Assembly (NCBI RefSeq): GCF_019904175.1
Contig: NZ_CP061913.1
Span: forward strand, 2,914,001-2,978,000
Origin: Dactylosporangium vinaceum
Lineage (GTDB): Bacteria; Actinomycetota; Actinomycetes; Mycobacteriales; Micromonosporaceae
Direction of reading: 5' to 3'
Length of the DNA stretch: 64,000 nt
The notes beneath the pieces were generated by a model. It made no database searches. It was not told where the DNA came from and saw nothing but the letters and a program-made list of their open reading frames with translations. Both the position numbers and the translations under genes were made by a program. Each line of letters opens with the position of its first letter. Within the stretch, counting starts at the first letter, position 1. Below, in pieces: positions 34,618-42,839 of this stretch.

Positions 34618-35961
34618 TCAGGCCGTCGCGTGGGCGTCGGCCGCCTCCAGGGCATCGTCGATGGCGTCGATGCCCTGGAGCAGGTCCTCCTCGGAGATGA
34701 TCAGAGGCGGGACGACGTGGATGCGGTTGAAGTGGGTGAACGGCCAGACGCCGCGGGCCTTGCAGGCGGCGATGACGTCGGCCATCGGCTTGGCCGCGGG
34801 GCCCGCGGCGTTGTAGGGGACGAGCATCTCCCGGGTCTCCTGCGAGCGGACCAGCTCGATCGCCCAGAACAGGCCGAGGCCGCGGATCTCACCAACCGAC
34901 GGGTGGCGGTCGCGGAGCTTCTCCAGGCGCGGGCGCACCACGCGCTCGCCGAGGTCGCGGACGCGCTCGGGGATCCGCTCCTCGCGCATGACCTCGATGG
35001 TGGCGACGGCAGCGGCGCAGGCGAGTGGGTGCCCGGAGTACGTGAGGCCGCCGGGGAACGGCCGGTCGGCGAAGGTCTCGTAGACGCGGGGGCCGAGGAT
35101 GACGCCGCCGAGGGGTACGTATCCGGAGTTGACGCCCTTCGCGAAGGTGACGAGGTCGGGTACGACATCCCAGTGGTCGACCGCGAACCACTCACCGCAC
35201 CGGCCGAAGCCGCTCATGACCTCGTCGGCGATGAGCAGGGCGCCGTGGCGGTCGCAGAGGGCGCGCACGCCGGCCAGGTAGCCGGGCGGGGGCACCAGGA
35301 TGCCGTTGGTGCCGACGACTGGCTCGAGGATGACCGCCGCGATCGTCTGCGGCCCCTCCATGGTGAAGACCTCGTCGAGGTGCTGCAGGGCACGCTCGGT
35401 CTCCTGCTCGGGGGACTCGGCGTGGAAGGGGGAGCGGTACGGGTACGGGCCGAAGAAGCGGACCACGCCCGGCATCGCGGGCTCGTTGGCCCAGCGGCGC
35501 GGGTCGCCGGTGAGCGTGATCGAGCCCGTGGTCGCGCCGTGGTAGGACCGGTAGGCGGCCAGGATCTTGTGGCGGCCGGTGGTGCCGCGGGCCATCCGGA
35601 TCGCGTGCTCGTTGGCCTCGGTGCCGCCGTTGGTGAAGAACACGTGCTGCAGATCGCCCGGCGCGGCCTCGGCGATCAGGCGGGCCGCCTCGCTGCGCGC
35701 CGCGTTGCCGAACGTCGGCGCGACGGTGCACAGCTTCGCGGCCTGCTCCTGGATCGCGGCCACGACCCGCGGGTGCTGGTGGCCGAGGTTGAGGTTGACC
35801 AGCTGGGAGGAGAAGTCGAGGTATCGGGTGCCGGCCTCGTCCCAGAACGTCGCCCCGAGGCCGCCCTCGATCACGACCGGGTCGAGGGTGCGCTGGGCGG
35901 ACCAGGAGTGGAATACGTGTGCGCGGTCGTCACGGTAGGCGTCGGAGCGTTGTCCCGTCAT
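34618..35961 (-). CDS. class III PLP aminotransferase, probable beta-alanine (omega) transaminase
   Basis: 447 residues, ATG at 35961. PLP fold type I: VFFTNGGTEANEHAIRMAR, YRSYHGATTGSITLTG, LIADEVMSGFGRCGEW and PLP-lysine K275 in TFAKGVNSGY. It resembles omega-amino-acid:pyruvate and taurine:pyruvate transaminases. Lying just beyond the pyrimidine operon, which yields beta-alanine and contains malonate-semialdehyde dehydrogenase, it is the obvious missing transamination step (inference). It has its own leaderless-type promoter. Confidence 0.88.
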   Translation of the reverse strand: MTGQRSDAYRDDRAHVFHSWSAQRTLDPVVIEGGLGATFWDEAGTRYLDFSSQLVNLNLGHQHPRVVAAIQEQAAKLCTVAPTFGNAARSEAARLIAEAAPGDLQHVFFTNGGTEANEHAIRMARGTTGRHKILAAYRSYHGATTGSITLTGDPRRWANEPAMPGVVRFFGPYPYRSPFHAESPEQETERALQHLDEVFTMEGPQTIAAVILEPVVGTNGILVPPPGYLAGVRALCDRHGALLIADEVMSGFGRCGEWFAVDHWDVVPDLVTFAKGVNSGYVPLGGVILGPRVYETFADRPFPGGLTYSGHPLACAAAVATIEVMREERIPERVRDLGERVVRPRLEKLRDRHPSVGEIRGLGLFWAIELVRSQETREMLVPYNAAGPAAKPMADVIAACKARGVWPFTHFNRIHVVPPLIISEEDLLQGIDAIDDALEAADAHATA

Positions 35962-35967
35962 GGTGTG

Positions 35968-35973
35968 ACGCTA
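35968..35973 (-). promoter_or_regulatory. leaderless -10 hexamer for the transaminase
   Basis: TAGCGT on the minus strand, 6 nt before the ATG at 35961. Confidence 0.5.
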
Positions 35974-36027
35974 ATCGCACAGACGCGGCCGTACAATATC
36001 CGGTCTGTTTCAAACTGTTACCAGACG

Positions 36028-36033
36028 TATCCT
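36028..36033 (+). promoter_or_regulatory. leaderless -10 hexamer for the PPOX flavoprotein
   Basis: TATCCT followed by 7 nt and the ATG at 36041. Confidence 0.6.
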
Positions 36034-36040
36034 GACGTCC

Positions 36041-36658
36041 ATGCAGATCACTTCGGTATCAGAGCTGGAGGACCTGCTCGGCGCACCGATGCCCCGGGCC
36101 GTGCACAAGGAACGCAACCGCCTCAGCCAGACCGACCGCGACTGGCTGGCCCTCTCGTCGTTCGTCCTCGTCGGCACGGCCGACGCGGACGGCAACTGCG
36201 ACGTCTCACCCAAGGGCGACCCGCCCGGCTTCGTCCACGTGCTCGACGACCGCACGATCGCGGTCCCGGAGCGCCCCGGCAACCGGCGCGCCGACGGGTT
36301 CCACAACATCCTGGCCAACCCGCACGTCGGCCTGATCTTCCTGGTCCCCGGCCGCCGCGAGACGCTGCGCATCAACGGCCGGGCCCGCCTGCTCAGCGAC
36401 GCGCCGTGGTTCGACGAGCTGATCGTCGAGGGCCACAAGCCGATCCTGGCCATGGTCGTCGACATCGACACGATCTTCTTCCACTGCCAGAAGGCGTTCA
36501 TGCGCTCGAAACTGTGGAAGCCCGAGACGTGGACGCCCGACGCCCTGCCGACCCACGCGAAGCTCGTGAAGAGCGTGATGGAGACGCCGGAGTCGGTGGA
36601 GGAGCTCGAGGCGTACTACGCCGAGGACAACTACGGGCGCAAGCTCTACTCGCATTAG
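36041..36658 (+). CDS. PPOX-class FMN-binding flavoprotein (MSMEG_1061-like)
   Basis: 205 residues. Split-barrel flavin fold: SSFVLVGTADADGNCDVSPKGDPPGFVHVLDDRTIAVPERPGNRRADGFHNILANPHVGLIFLVPG, matching the MSMEG_1061-type group of the pyridoxamine-phosphate-oxidase superfamily, then LRINGRARLLSD. A short C-terminal tail follows. Related proteins bind FMN or F420 and reduce unknown small molecules. It is divergent from the transaminase, with 79 bp between. No operon partner. Confidence 0.88.
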   Translation: MQITSVSELEDLLGAPMPRAVHKERNRLSQTDRDWLALSSFVLVGTADADGNCDVSPKGDPPGFVHVLDDRTIAVPERPGNRRADGFHNILANPHVGLIFLVPGRRETLRINGRARLLSDAPWFDELIVEGHKPILAMVVDIDTIFFHCQKAFMRSKLWKPETWTPDALPTHAKLVKSVMETPESVEELEAYYAEDNYGRKLYSH

Positions 36659-36706
36659 GGTCTTAGCCCCACTGTGCCTGTCGCGGAGCCGGACCAGAAT
36701 GGCGTC

Positions 36707-38047
36707 ATGAAGGTGTGGCCGTTCGTACGCCGGGGGCTGATCAGCGCCGCCCGGGTGGTGCTCATCGGCGTCCTCAGCGTGCCCGTTCACATCGTGCTCA
36801 TCGTCCTCACCGTGCTCTCGTTCGCGCTCACCGTCGTCGGGGCCGGCCTGGTGCTCGCGCCGCTCGTGCAGCTGCTGGTGCGCCGCTACACCGACCTGCG
36901 GCGGTGGACGGCCCGCGAGTGGGGCGGCGCCGACATCCCGTCGCCGTACCGGCCCCGGCCGGCCGGGGCGTGGATCGGGTCGCCGCGGCGCTGGCTGTGG
37001 CTCGTGCGCGACCCGGCGACCTGGCGCGACCTGCTGTGGCTGGTCGGCGGGGCGCCGCTCGGGTTCGCGTCCGGGCTCGCGACGCTCGTCATGTTCGTCT
37101 ACGGCGCGCAGGGCATGCTCGTGATCCCGGTCATCGCCGACGTGGCCTCCGACGACTACTCCGGCTACGGGGTGACGTGGCCGCTGAACCCGAGCAGCTA
37201 CATCACCGTGCCGTTCCAGGGTGCGCTCGTCACCGCGGCCGTGCTCTACGCGGCTCCGTGGGTGTTGTGGGGGATCGGGCGGTACGACCACAGTCTGCTG
37301 GCCCCGACGAGCTCGGCCGTGCTCGCCCGCCGGGTCGACCGGCTCACCGAGACCCGCACCCAGGTCGTCGACGCCCAGGCGGCCGAGCTGCGGCGGATCG
37401 AGCGCGACCTGCATGACGGCGCCCAGGCCCGGATCGTGGCGCTCGGGATGAGCCTCGGGATGGCCGAGGACCTCGTCGTGCGCGATCCGGCCGCGGCCCA
37501 GCTGCTGATCGCCGAGGCGCGGGAGGCCAGCGGGATGGCCCTGGCCGAGCTGCGCCAGCTGGTGCGGGGCATCCACCCGCCGGTGCTGGCCGAGCGCGGC
37601 CTGACCGGCGGGCTCTCGGCGCTCGCGCTGACGTTGCCGCTGCCGGTCGCCGTCGCGGGCGACCTGCCGGGGCGGCCCGCGGCACCCGTGGAGTCGGCGC
37701 TGTACTTCGCCGTGGCCGAGGCCCTGGCCAACGTCGTCAAGCACAGCGGCGCCACCGAGGCGTGGGTGTCGCTGACCTACTGTCATGCGACACAGGTGTC
37801 GGCGGCAGCGGCGCAGCCGGCCGGTGGCGGCTCCGGCGGCGCCATATACTGCACCGTCGGCGACGACGGGATCGGCGGGGCGGCACCGCGGCCGGGCTCG
37901 GGCCTGGCCGGGGTCGAGCGGCGGCTGGCCGCGTTCGACGGCGCCCTGCGGGTCGACAGTCCGCCCGGAGGACCGACAGTGCTGACGATGGAGCTGCCGT
38001 GCGTGTTGTCATCGCCGAAGACCACGCCCTCCTCCGCGACGGGCTGA
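36707..38047 (+). CDS. sensor histidine kinase (HisKA_3 type)
   Basis: 446 residues from the ATG at 36707; CAGAAT stands 6 nt before it. A GTG at 36674 would add 11 residues. A membrane domain of four TM helices with a short extracellular loop (about 130-175) is the DUF-type sensor common in actinomycete NarX-like kinases. Phosphoacceptor His236 lies in IERDLHDGAQARIVALGMSLG. The HATPase domain has FAVAEALANVVKHSGA, GDDGIGG and GSGLAGVERRL. The C-terminus overlaps the response-regulator gene by 49 bp in another frame. Confidence 0.92.
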   Translation: MKVWPFVRRGLISAARVVLIGVLSVPVHIVLIVLTVLSFALTVVGAGLVLAPLVQLLVRRYTDLRRWTAREWGGADIPSPYRPRPAGAWIGSPRRWLWLVRDPATWRDLLWLVGGAPLGFASGLATLVMFVYGAQGMLVIPVIADVASDDYSGYGVTWPLNPSSYITVPFQGALVTAAVLYAAPWVLWGIGRYDHSLLAPTSSAVLARRVDRLTETRTQVVDAQAAELRRIERDLHDGAQARIVALGMSLGMAEDLVVRDPAAAQLLIAEAREASGMALAELRQLVRGIHPPVLAERGLTGGLSALALTLPLPVAVAGDLPGRPAAPVESALYFAVAEALANVVKHSGATEAWVSLTYCHATQVSAAAAQPAGGGSGGAIYCTVGDDGIGGAAPRPGSGLAGVERRLAAFDGALRVDSPPGGPTVLTMELPCVLSSPKTTPSSATG

Positions 38048-38640
38048 TCCGTCTCCTCAGCGCCTACGGCTTCGAGGTCGTCCAGGCCGTCGACAACGGC
38101 ACCGACCTGCGTGCCGCCCTGCTCGGCCACCGGCCCGACGTGGCCGTCGTCGACGTGCGCCTCCCGCCGACCTTCACCGACGAGGGTCTGCGCGCGGCGA
38201 TCGCGGCCCGGGCCGAGGTGCCCGGCCTGCCGGTCCTGGTCCTGTCCCAGCACGTCGAGCAGCTCTACGCCCGCGAGCTGCTCTCCGACCGCAACGGCGG
38301 CGTCGGGTACCTCCTGAAGGACCGCGTCTCCACCGTCGGCGAGTTCGTCGACGCCGTCCGCCGCGTGGCCGGCGGCGGCACCGCGATGGACCCCGAGGTC
38401 GTCTCGGCGCTGCTCGCCCGCAACGCCGGCGCCCCGACCCGGGCCCTGACACCCCGCGAACGCGAGGTGCTGAGCCTGATGGCCGAGGGCCGCTCCAACG
38501 CGGCCATCGCGGGGCAGCTCTTCGTCACCGAGAAAGCGATAGGCAAGCACATCAACAACATCTTCGCCAAGCTGGCCCTGCCCCAGTCCGAGGACGACAA
38601 CCGCCGCGTCCTGGCCGTCCTGGCCTACCTGAACGCATGA
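37999..38640 (+). CDS. NarL-family response regulator
   Basis: 213 residues from a GTG at 37999, which lies inside the kinase gene. Receiver: VRVVIAEDHALLRDGLIRLL with acceptor Asp52 (VAVVDVRLPP) and LSQHVEQLYARELL; output LuxR-type HTH LTPREREVLSLMAEGRSNAAIAGQLFVTEKAIGKHINNIFAKL. Pairs with the overlapping kinase. The overlap with the next gene (ATGA) suggests a three-gene unit with the HemK-like methyltransferase. Confidence 0.93.
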   Translation: MRVVIAEDHALLRDGLIRLLSAYGFEVVQAVDNGTDLRAALLGHRPDVAVVDVRLPPTFTDEGLRAAIAARAEVPGLPVLVLSQHVEQLYARELLSDRNGGVGYLLKDRVSTVGEFVDAVRRVAGGGTAMDPEVVSALLARNAGAPTRALTPREREVLSLMAEGRSNAAIAGQLFVTEKAIGKHINNIFAKLALPQSEDDNRRVLAVLAYLNA

Positions 38641-39413
38641 ACGCCGCCGAGTTGACGGCCCGCCTGCGGGCGGCCGGGTGCGTCTTCGCCGAGGAGGAGG
38701 CCGGGCAGCTGCTGGCCGCCGCGCCCTCCCCGGAGGCGCTGGCGTCGATGCTCGCGCGCCGGGTCGAGGGGTTCCCGCTCGAGCACGTCCTCGGCTTCGC
38801 CGACTTCGCGGGGGTACGCGTCGAGGTCGCCGACACCGTGTTCGTCCCCCGGCACCGCACGGAGCTGCTCACGTCGACGGCCCGCACGATGCTCCGCGAC
38901 GGCGGTGTGGTGCTGGACCTGTGCTGCGGCACGGGCGCGCTCGGCCTCGTGGTGGTCCGCGGCTTCACCGGCGTACGCCTGGTCGCCACCGACATCGACC
39001 CCGCCGCCGTCGCCTGTGCCCGCCGCAACTTAACCGGTTCAGCCCAGGAGGTCTACGAGGGCGACCTGTTCGCGGCGGTGCCGGCGGCGCTGCGCGGGAC
39101 CGTCGACGTGCTGCTCGCCAACGTGCCGTACGTGCCGACCGCGGAGATCGCCTTCCTGCCCGAGGAGTTCCGGGTGCACGAGGCCCGGGTGGCCCTGGAC
39201 GGCGGCGGCGACGGCCTCGACGTGTTGCGCCGCGTCGCCGCCGAGGCCGCCGGGTGGCTCGCTCCGGGCGGGGTGCTGCTGACCGAGGCCGGCCCGGCCC
39301 AGCTGGAGACCGCCCACGCCGTGCTGCGCGCGGGCGGCCTGCGGCCCTACACGGTCACCGACGACGAGACCGAGACCCACGTCGTCGTCGCCCGCCGCCC
39401 GGCGACCGCCTGA
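38637..39413 (+). CDS. HemK-like N5-glutamine methyltransferase (TIGR03704-type)
   Basis: 258 residues, ATG overlapping the response-regulator stop. SAM-binding VVLDLCCGTGALGLVVV, then LVATDIDPAAVACARRN, and the glutamine-binding motif as NVPY (LLANVPYVPT) instead of NPPY, as usual for the TIGR03704 group. The target is unknown; PrmC proper methylates release factors. It contains a rare TTA leucine codon (39030-39032), which overlaps a sequence identical to a mannanase operator (see findings). Confidence 0.88.
   Translation: MNAAELTARLRAAGCVFAEEEAGQLLAAAPSPEALASMLARRVEGFPLEHVLGFADFAGVRVEVADTVFVPRHRTELLTSTARTMLRDGGVVLDLCCGTGALGLVVVRGFTGVRLVATDIDPAAVACARRNLTGSAQEVYEGDLFAAVPAALRGTVDVLLANVPYVPTAEIAFLPEEFRVHEARVALDGGGDGLDVLRRVAAEAAGWLAPGGVLLTEAGPAQLETAHAVLRAGGLRPYTVTDDETETHVVVARRPATA
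39030..39042 (-). promoter_or_regulatory. intragenic copy of the mannanase operator 13-mer
   Basis: The minus strand reads CTGAACCGGTTAA, identical to the sequence at 40049-40061 in the mannanase promoter, about 1 kb away and inverted. It lies inside the methyltransferase coding region. Confidence 0.45.
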
Positions 39414-39441
39414 GCTCGCGGAAGGACCTCAGCGGCTCAGG
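39409..39441. terminator. hairpin shared by convergent genes
   Basis: CCTGAGC / GCTCAGG perfect 7-bp arms 19 nt apart. They overlap the methyltransferase TGA and the DUF892 stop codon, so the element can end transcription from both sides. Confidence 0.35.
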
Positions 39442-39931
39442 CGTTCATGGAGACGCGCTGGCCGAGCTCGTGGCTGATGCGCTCGAAGGTGCCGGCGTTC
39501 TCCTGCTGCTGCACCAGGTTGGTGCGCAGGATCTGGGCGCACTGGACCTCGCCCATGAGCAGTGCCTTGTCGATCAGGGCCTGGTAGGCGGCGATGCCCA
39601 GGTGGGCCAGGCGGGTCTCGGCGTCGACGGTGAAGATCTCCACCGCCTCCATGCCCGGGGTCTGGCCCAGGAACTGCTGGAACTCGGCGCGCAGGCCCTC
39701 GGTGGCCATCGACGGCACGTCGTCGGGCTCGGCCTCCATCATGGCGAAGCAGGTCTCCAGGTTCTGGATCTTCTGGCGGCCCTGCTGCTGCTGGGCGCGC
39801 AGCACCTGCGCGAGCGGGCTCTGCTCGGTGTGGCCCAGGATCTCGCCGACCAGCTGGTTGGTCTTGCGCTCGGCGTCGTACGCGCCGGACAGCTCGTAGA
39901 GGAACAGGTCGGCGGGGTTGTCGAGTGGCAT
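39437..39931 (-). CDS. DUF892 (YciF-like) ferritin-like protein
   Basis: 164 residues from the ATG at 39931, with AGGGAG 7 nt upstream; the GTG/ATG at 39997 lacks one. Mainly helical: LFLYELSGAYDAERKTNQLVGEIL, LRAQQQQGRQKIQNLETCFAMM, RLAHLGIAAYQALIDKALLMG. This is the pattern of DUF892 proteins, which are ferritin-like four-helix proteins linked to stress in other bacteria. The metal-binding Glu/His set is incomplete by eye. No operon partner. Confidence 0.75.
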   Translation of the reverse strand: MPLDNPADLFLYELSGAYDAERKTNQLVGEILGHTEQSPLAQVLRAQQQQGRQKIQNLETCFAMMEAEPDDVPSMATEGLRAEFQQFLGQTPGMEAVEIFTVDAETRLAHLGIAAYQALIDKALLMGEVQCAQILRTNLVQQQENAGTFERISHELGQRVSMNA

Positions 39932-40037
39932 GCGCCATCTCCCTAGCTCGTGGGTTGTCCGTTCGGGGTCGACGAGGGTCCTACCCGTAAATTTCATGGG
40001 CTCTGCGCTGGTGGCGGGGGACTACGAGGGTGGTTCG

Positions 40038-40067
40038 TTGACCGTTTACTGAACCGGTTAATACGTT
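40038..40067 (+). promoter_or_regulatory. mannanase promoter with LacI-type operator in the spacer
   Basis: -35 TTGACC (40038-40043), 18-bp spacer and -10 TACGTT (40062-40067). The 13-mer CTGAACCGGTTAA (40049-40061) fills the spacer and has an AACCGGTT palindromic core. It shares CTGAA-N-CG-N-TT with the operator of the other mannanase at 32907, so one LacI-type repressor could control both. Confidence 0.6.
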
Positions 40068-40092
40068 GTCGCCCAACGAGAAGGGAGCTCGA

Positions 40093-41511
40093 ATGAGATT
40101 GCGCAGCCAGATCACCCTGGCCGCCACCGCGGTGCTGGCGGTCGTCGTGTCGGTGCTCGTCGCCGTGCCGTCCGCGTCCGCGGCGGCCGGGTTCACGGTC
40201 AGCAACGGGCGGCTGTACGACGCGAACGGCAACGAGTTCGTGATGCGCGGGGTCAGCCATGCCCACACCTGGTACCCGTCGCAGACCGGTGCGTTCGCGA
40301 ACATCAAGGCGCTCGGTGCGAACACGGTGCGGGTGGTGCTGGCCACCGGTGACCAGTGGGCGAAGAACGACGCCGCCGACGTGGCGAACGTCGTGTCGCT
40401 GTGCAAGGCCAACCGGCTCATCTGCGTGCTCGAGGCCCACGACACCACCGGCTACGGGGAGGCCGGCGCCGCGGTGTCGCTGGACAAGGCGGTCGACTAC
40501 TGGCTGAGCATCAAGAGCGCGCTCGTGGGTCAGGAGAAGTACGTCATCGTCAACATCGGCAACGAGCCGTACGGGAACAACGCGGCCACCGTCGCCAACT
40601 GGACCACCGACACCGCCAACGCCGTGAAGCGGCTGCGGGCCAACGGGTTCGAGCACACCATCATGGTCGACGCCCCGAACTGGGGGCAGGACTGGACGTT
40701 CACGATGCGCGACAACGCGGCGACCGTCTTCGCCGCCGACCCGCAGAAGAACACCGTGTTCTCCATCCACATGTACGGCGTGTTCGACACGGCGGCCGAG
40801 ATCGACGACTACCTGAACCGGTTCGTCGCCGCGAAGCTGCCGATCGTCGTGGGCGAGTTCGGGTTCAACCACTCCGACGGCAACCCGGACGAGGACACCA
40901 TCATGGCGACGACCACGGCGCTGAAGATCGGCTACCTCGGGTGGTCGTGGAGCGGCAACGGCGGCGGCGTCGAGTACCTCGACATGGTCACGAACTTCAA
41001 CCCGGCCCAGCTGACCAGCTGGGGTGAGCGCATCTTCAACGGCGCCAACGGCATCAGGGCCACCGCGAAGGAGGCGTCGGTCTACGGCGGGACGGCGTCC
41101 CCGTCACCGTCGCGGACCTCCGTGTCCCCGTCGCCGTCGCGCTCGTCGGCCTCGCCGTCCCCGTCCCGCTCGGTGACCATGTCCGACCCGGTGCTCGGGG
41201 CGTGCAAGGTGACCTACACGGTCGTGGGTCAGTGGCCCGGCGGCTTCCAGGGCGAGGTGCGGATCGCCAACACCGGCACCGTCGCGGTCAGCGGGTGGAA
41301 GCTCACCTGGAACTACATCAACGGCCAGGCGATCAACCAGATGTGGGGCGGCACCTACACCCAGACCGGCGGGGCCGTGGCCGTCACCAACGCCGCCTAC
41401 ACGGCGCCGATCCCGGCCGGCGGCGCGGTGAGCTTCGGGTTCCTGTCGAGCTGGAACGGTACCAATGCCACGCCCTCGTCGTTCATCCTGAACGGCCAGT
41501 GGTGCTCCTAG
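40093..41511 (+). CDS. secreted GH5_8-type endo-beta-1,4-mannanase with C-terminal CBM2-like module
   Basis: 472 residues from the ATG at 40093 with AAGGGAG upstream. Sec signal peptide ends at ASA (about residue 30). The catalytic domain (about 33-335) closely resembles Streptomyces ManA-type mannanases: VMRGVSHAHTWYP, acid/base Glu158 (IVNIGNEPYGNN), SIHMYGVFDTAAE, nucleophile Glu255 (PIVVGEFGFNHSDGNPDED). A Ser/Pro linker (about 338-365) leads to a CBM2-like module (about 372-472: GWKLTWNYINGQAI). It hydrolyses beta-mannan outside the cell. Its stop overlaps that of the convergent sugar-binding gene (shared CTAG). Confidence 0.93.
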   Translation: MRLRSQITLAATAVLAVVVSVLVAVPSASAAAGFTVSNGRLYDANGNEFVMRGVSHAHTWYPSQTGAFANIKALGANTVRVVLATGDQWAKNDAADVANVVSLCKANRLICVLEAHDTTGYGEAGAAVSLDKAVDYWLSIKSALVGQEKYVIVNIGNEPYGNNAATVANWTTDTANAVKRLRANGFEHTIMVDAPNWGQDWTFTMRDNAATVFAADPQKNTVFSIHMYGVFDTAAEIDDYLNRFVAAKLPIVVGEFGFNHSDGNPDEDTIMATTTALKIGYLGWSWSGNGGGVEYLDMVTNFNPAQLTSWGERIFNGANGIRATAKEASVYGGTASPSPSRTSVSPSPSRSSASPSPSRSVTMSDPVLGACKVTYTVVGQWPGGFQGEVRIANTGTVAVSGWKLTWNYINGQAINQMWGGTYTQTGGAVAVTNAAYTAPIPAGGAVSFGFLSSWNGTNATPSSFILNGQWCS

Positions 41512-42827
41512 CCCGCCGGCCAGCTCTGCTCGATCGCGTCCAGGACGTCCTTCGTCGGCTTCCCGTTCAGCCAGTCGATCATGCCGGTCCAGAACGTGCC
41601 GGTGCCGACGGTTGCGGGCATCATGTCGGAGGCGTCGAAGCGGAAGACGGTGTCCGGGTCGGTGAGCAGTTCGGCCGACAGCTGCTCGATCGGTGAGCGC
41701 AGTGCGGTGCGGTCGATGGCCTGGTTGGCGCTCACCGCACCGCCGAGCCGGGCCCGGCGGTCGGCCCACTGCGGCGTGGACAGGTAGGCCGCGACGGCCT
41801 GCACCTCGGGGCGGGTGGTGAAGGCACCCACGAACTCGCCCGCCCCGAGGACCACCCGGGGCCCGGCCGGGTCCACCCGCGGCAGGTAGAACGCGTACAC
41901 GTCGCCGTCGGGGGCGATCCGGGTCCCGTCCGGCCACTCGTTGGCGTAGAACGACGCCTGGCGGTGCATGGCGCACGTGCCCTGCAGGATCGGCAGCCCG
42001 CCCTCGGACATGGCCACGGTGGCGATCGACTGCACGCCGCCGTAGCCGCCGTTGACGTACCGCGGGTCGCGCAGGATCGCACCGGCCCTGTCGAGAGCCT
42101 CGACGATCCGCTTGTCGTTGAACGGAATCCGGTGCGCGACCCAGTCGTCGTACACCTGCGGCCCCGACGTGCGCAGCAGGACGTCCTCGAGCCAGTCGGT
42201 GATCGGGAAGCCGCTGGCCGCGCCCGACTCGGCACCCGCGCACCAGGGCTTCACCCCGGCGGCCGCGATCCGTTCGGTGAGCCGCATGAGCTCGTCCCAG
42301 GAGGTGGGCGGCGAGTACCCGTGCTCGGCGAAGAACGACGGCGAGTACCAGACCAGGGATTTGATGTTGGCGTTGAGCGGCGCCGCGTAGAGCTTGCCGT
42401 CGACAGTGCCGTAGGTCTGCCACGCCTGGGACCACCAGCGCTGCACGTGGGCCTGCACGTCCGCGGAGACCGGCTGCAGCCCGCCCTCGTGGGCCATGTC
42501 GGCGATGAGGCCCGGCTGCGGGAACAGCGCGAGGTCCGGCGGGCGGCCCGCGGCGGTGCGGTCCTTGAGGTCCTGCTCGAACGCGGCGATCCCGTCGTAG
42601 TCGACGGTGATCCCCGTGCAGTCCTCGAAGTCGTTCCAGGAGCGCAGCAGCTTGTCCGCCTCGGCGTTGCGGATGGGCCCGGTGACCGAGACGGTGGTGC
42701 TCTCGTGACGGCCATACCGGGAGTACTCCACGCAGGCGTCCGAGGCCCGCTCGGCGGGGCTGCCGCCACCCCCGCAGCCGGTCAGTGCCAGCGCGAGGGC
42801 GAGCAGCGCCGCGGTCCGTAGCCTCAT
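41508..42827 (-). CDS. orphan sugar ABC transporter substrate-binding lipoprotein
   Basis: 439 residues. Lipobox ALTGC with Cys18. Solute-binding family 1 fold: FEQDLKDRTAAGRPPDLALFPQPGLIADMA, LYAAPLNANIKSLVWYSPSFFAEHGYSPPTSWDEL, CAMHRQASFYAN and the C-terminal TGTFWTGMIDWLNGK, as in alpha-glucoside or cellobiose binders. No permease or ATPase gene is adjacent. It lies 12 bp downstream of a diguanylate cyclase gene on the same strand and is probably co-transcribed with it. Confidence 0.88.
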   Translation of the reverse strand: MRLRTAALLALALALTGCGGGGSPAERASDACVEYSRYGRHESTTVSVTGPIRNAEADKLLRSWNDFEDCTGITVDYDGIAAFEQDLKDRTAAGRPPDLALFPQPGLIADMAHEGGLQPVSADVQAHVQRWWSQAWQTYGTVDGKLYAAPLNANIKSLVWYSPSFFAEHGYSPPTSWDELMRLTERIAAAGVKPWCAGAESGAASGFPITDWLEDVLLRTSGPQVYDDWVAHRIPFNDKRIVEALDRAGAILRDPRYVNGGYGGVQSIATVAMSEGGLPILQGTCAMHRQASFYANEWPDGTRIAPDGDVYAFYLPRVDPAGPRVVLGAGEFVGAFTTRPEVQAVAAYLSTPQWADRRARLGGAVSANQAIDRTALRSPIEQLSAELLTDPDTVFRFDASDMMPATVGTGTFWTGMIDWLNGKPTKDVLDAIEQSWPAG

Positions 42828-42839
42828 AACGAGTTGATC

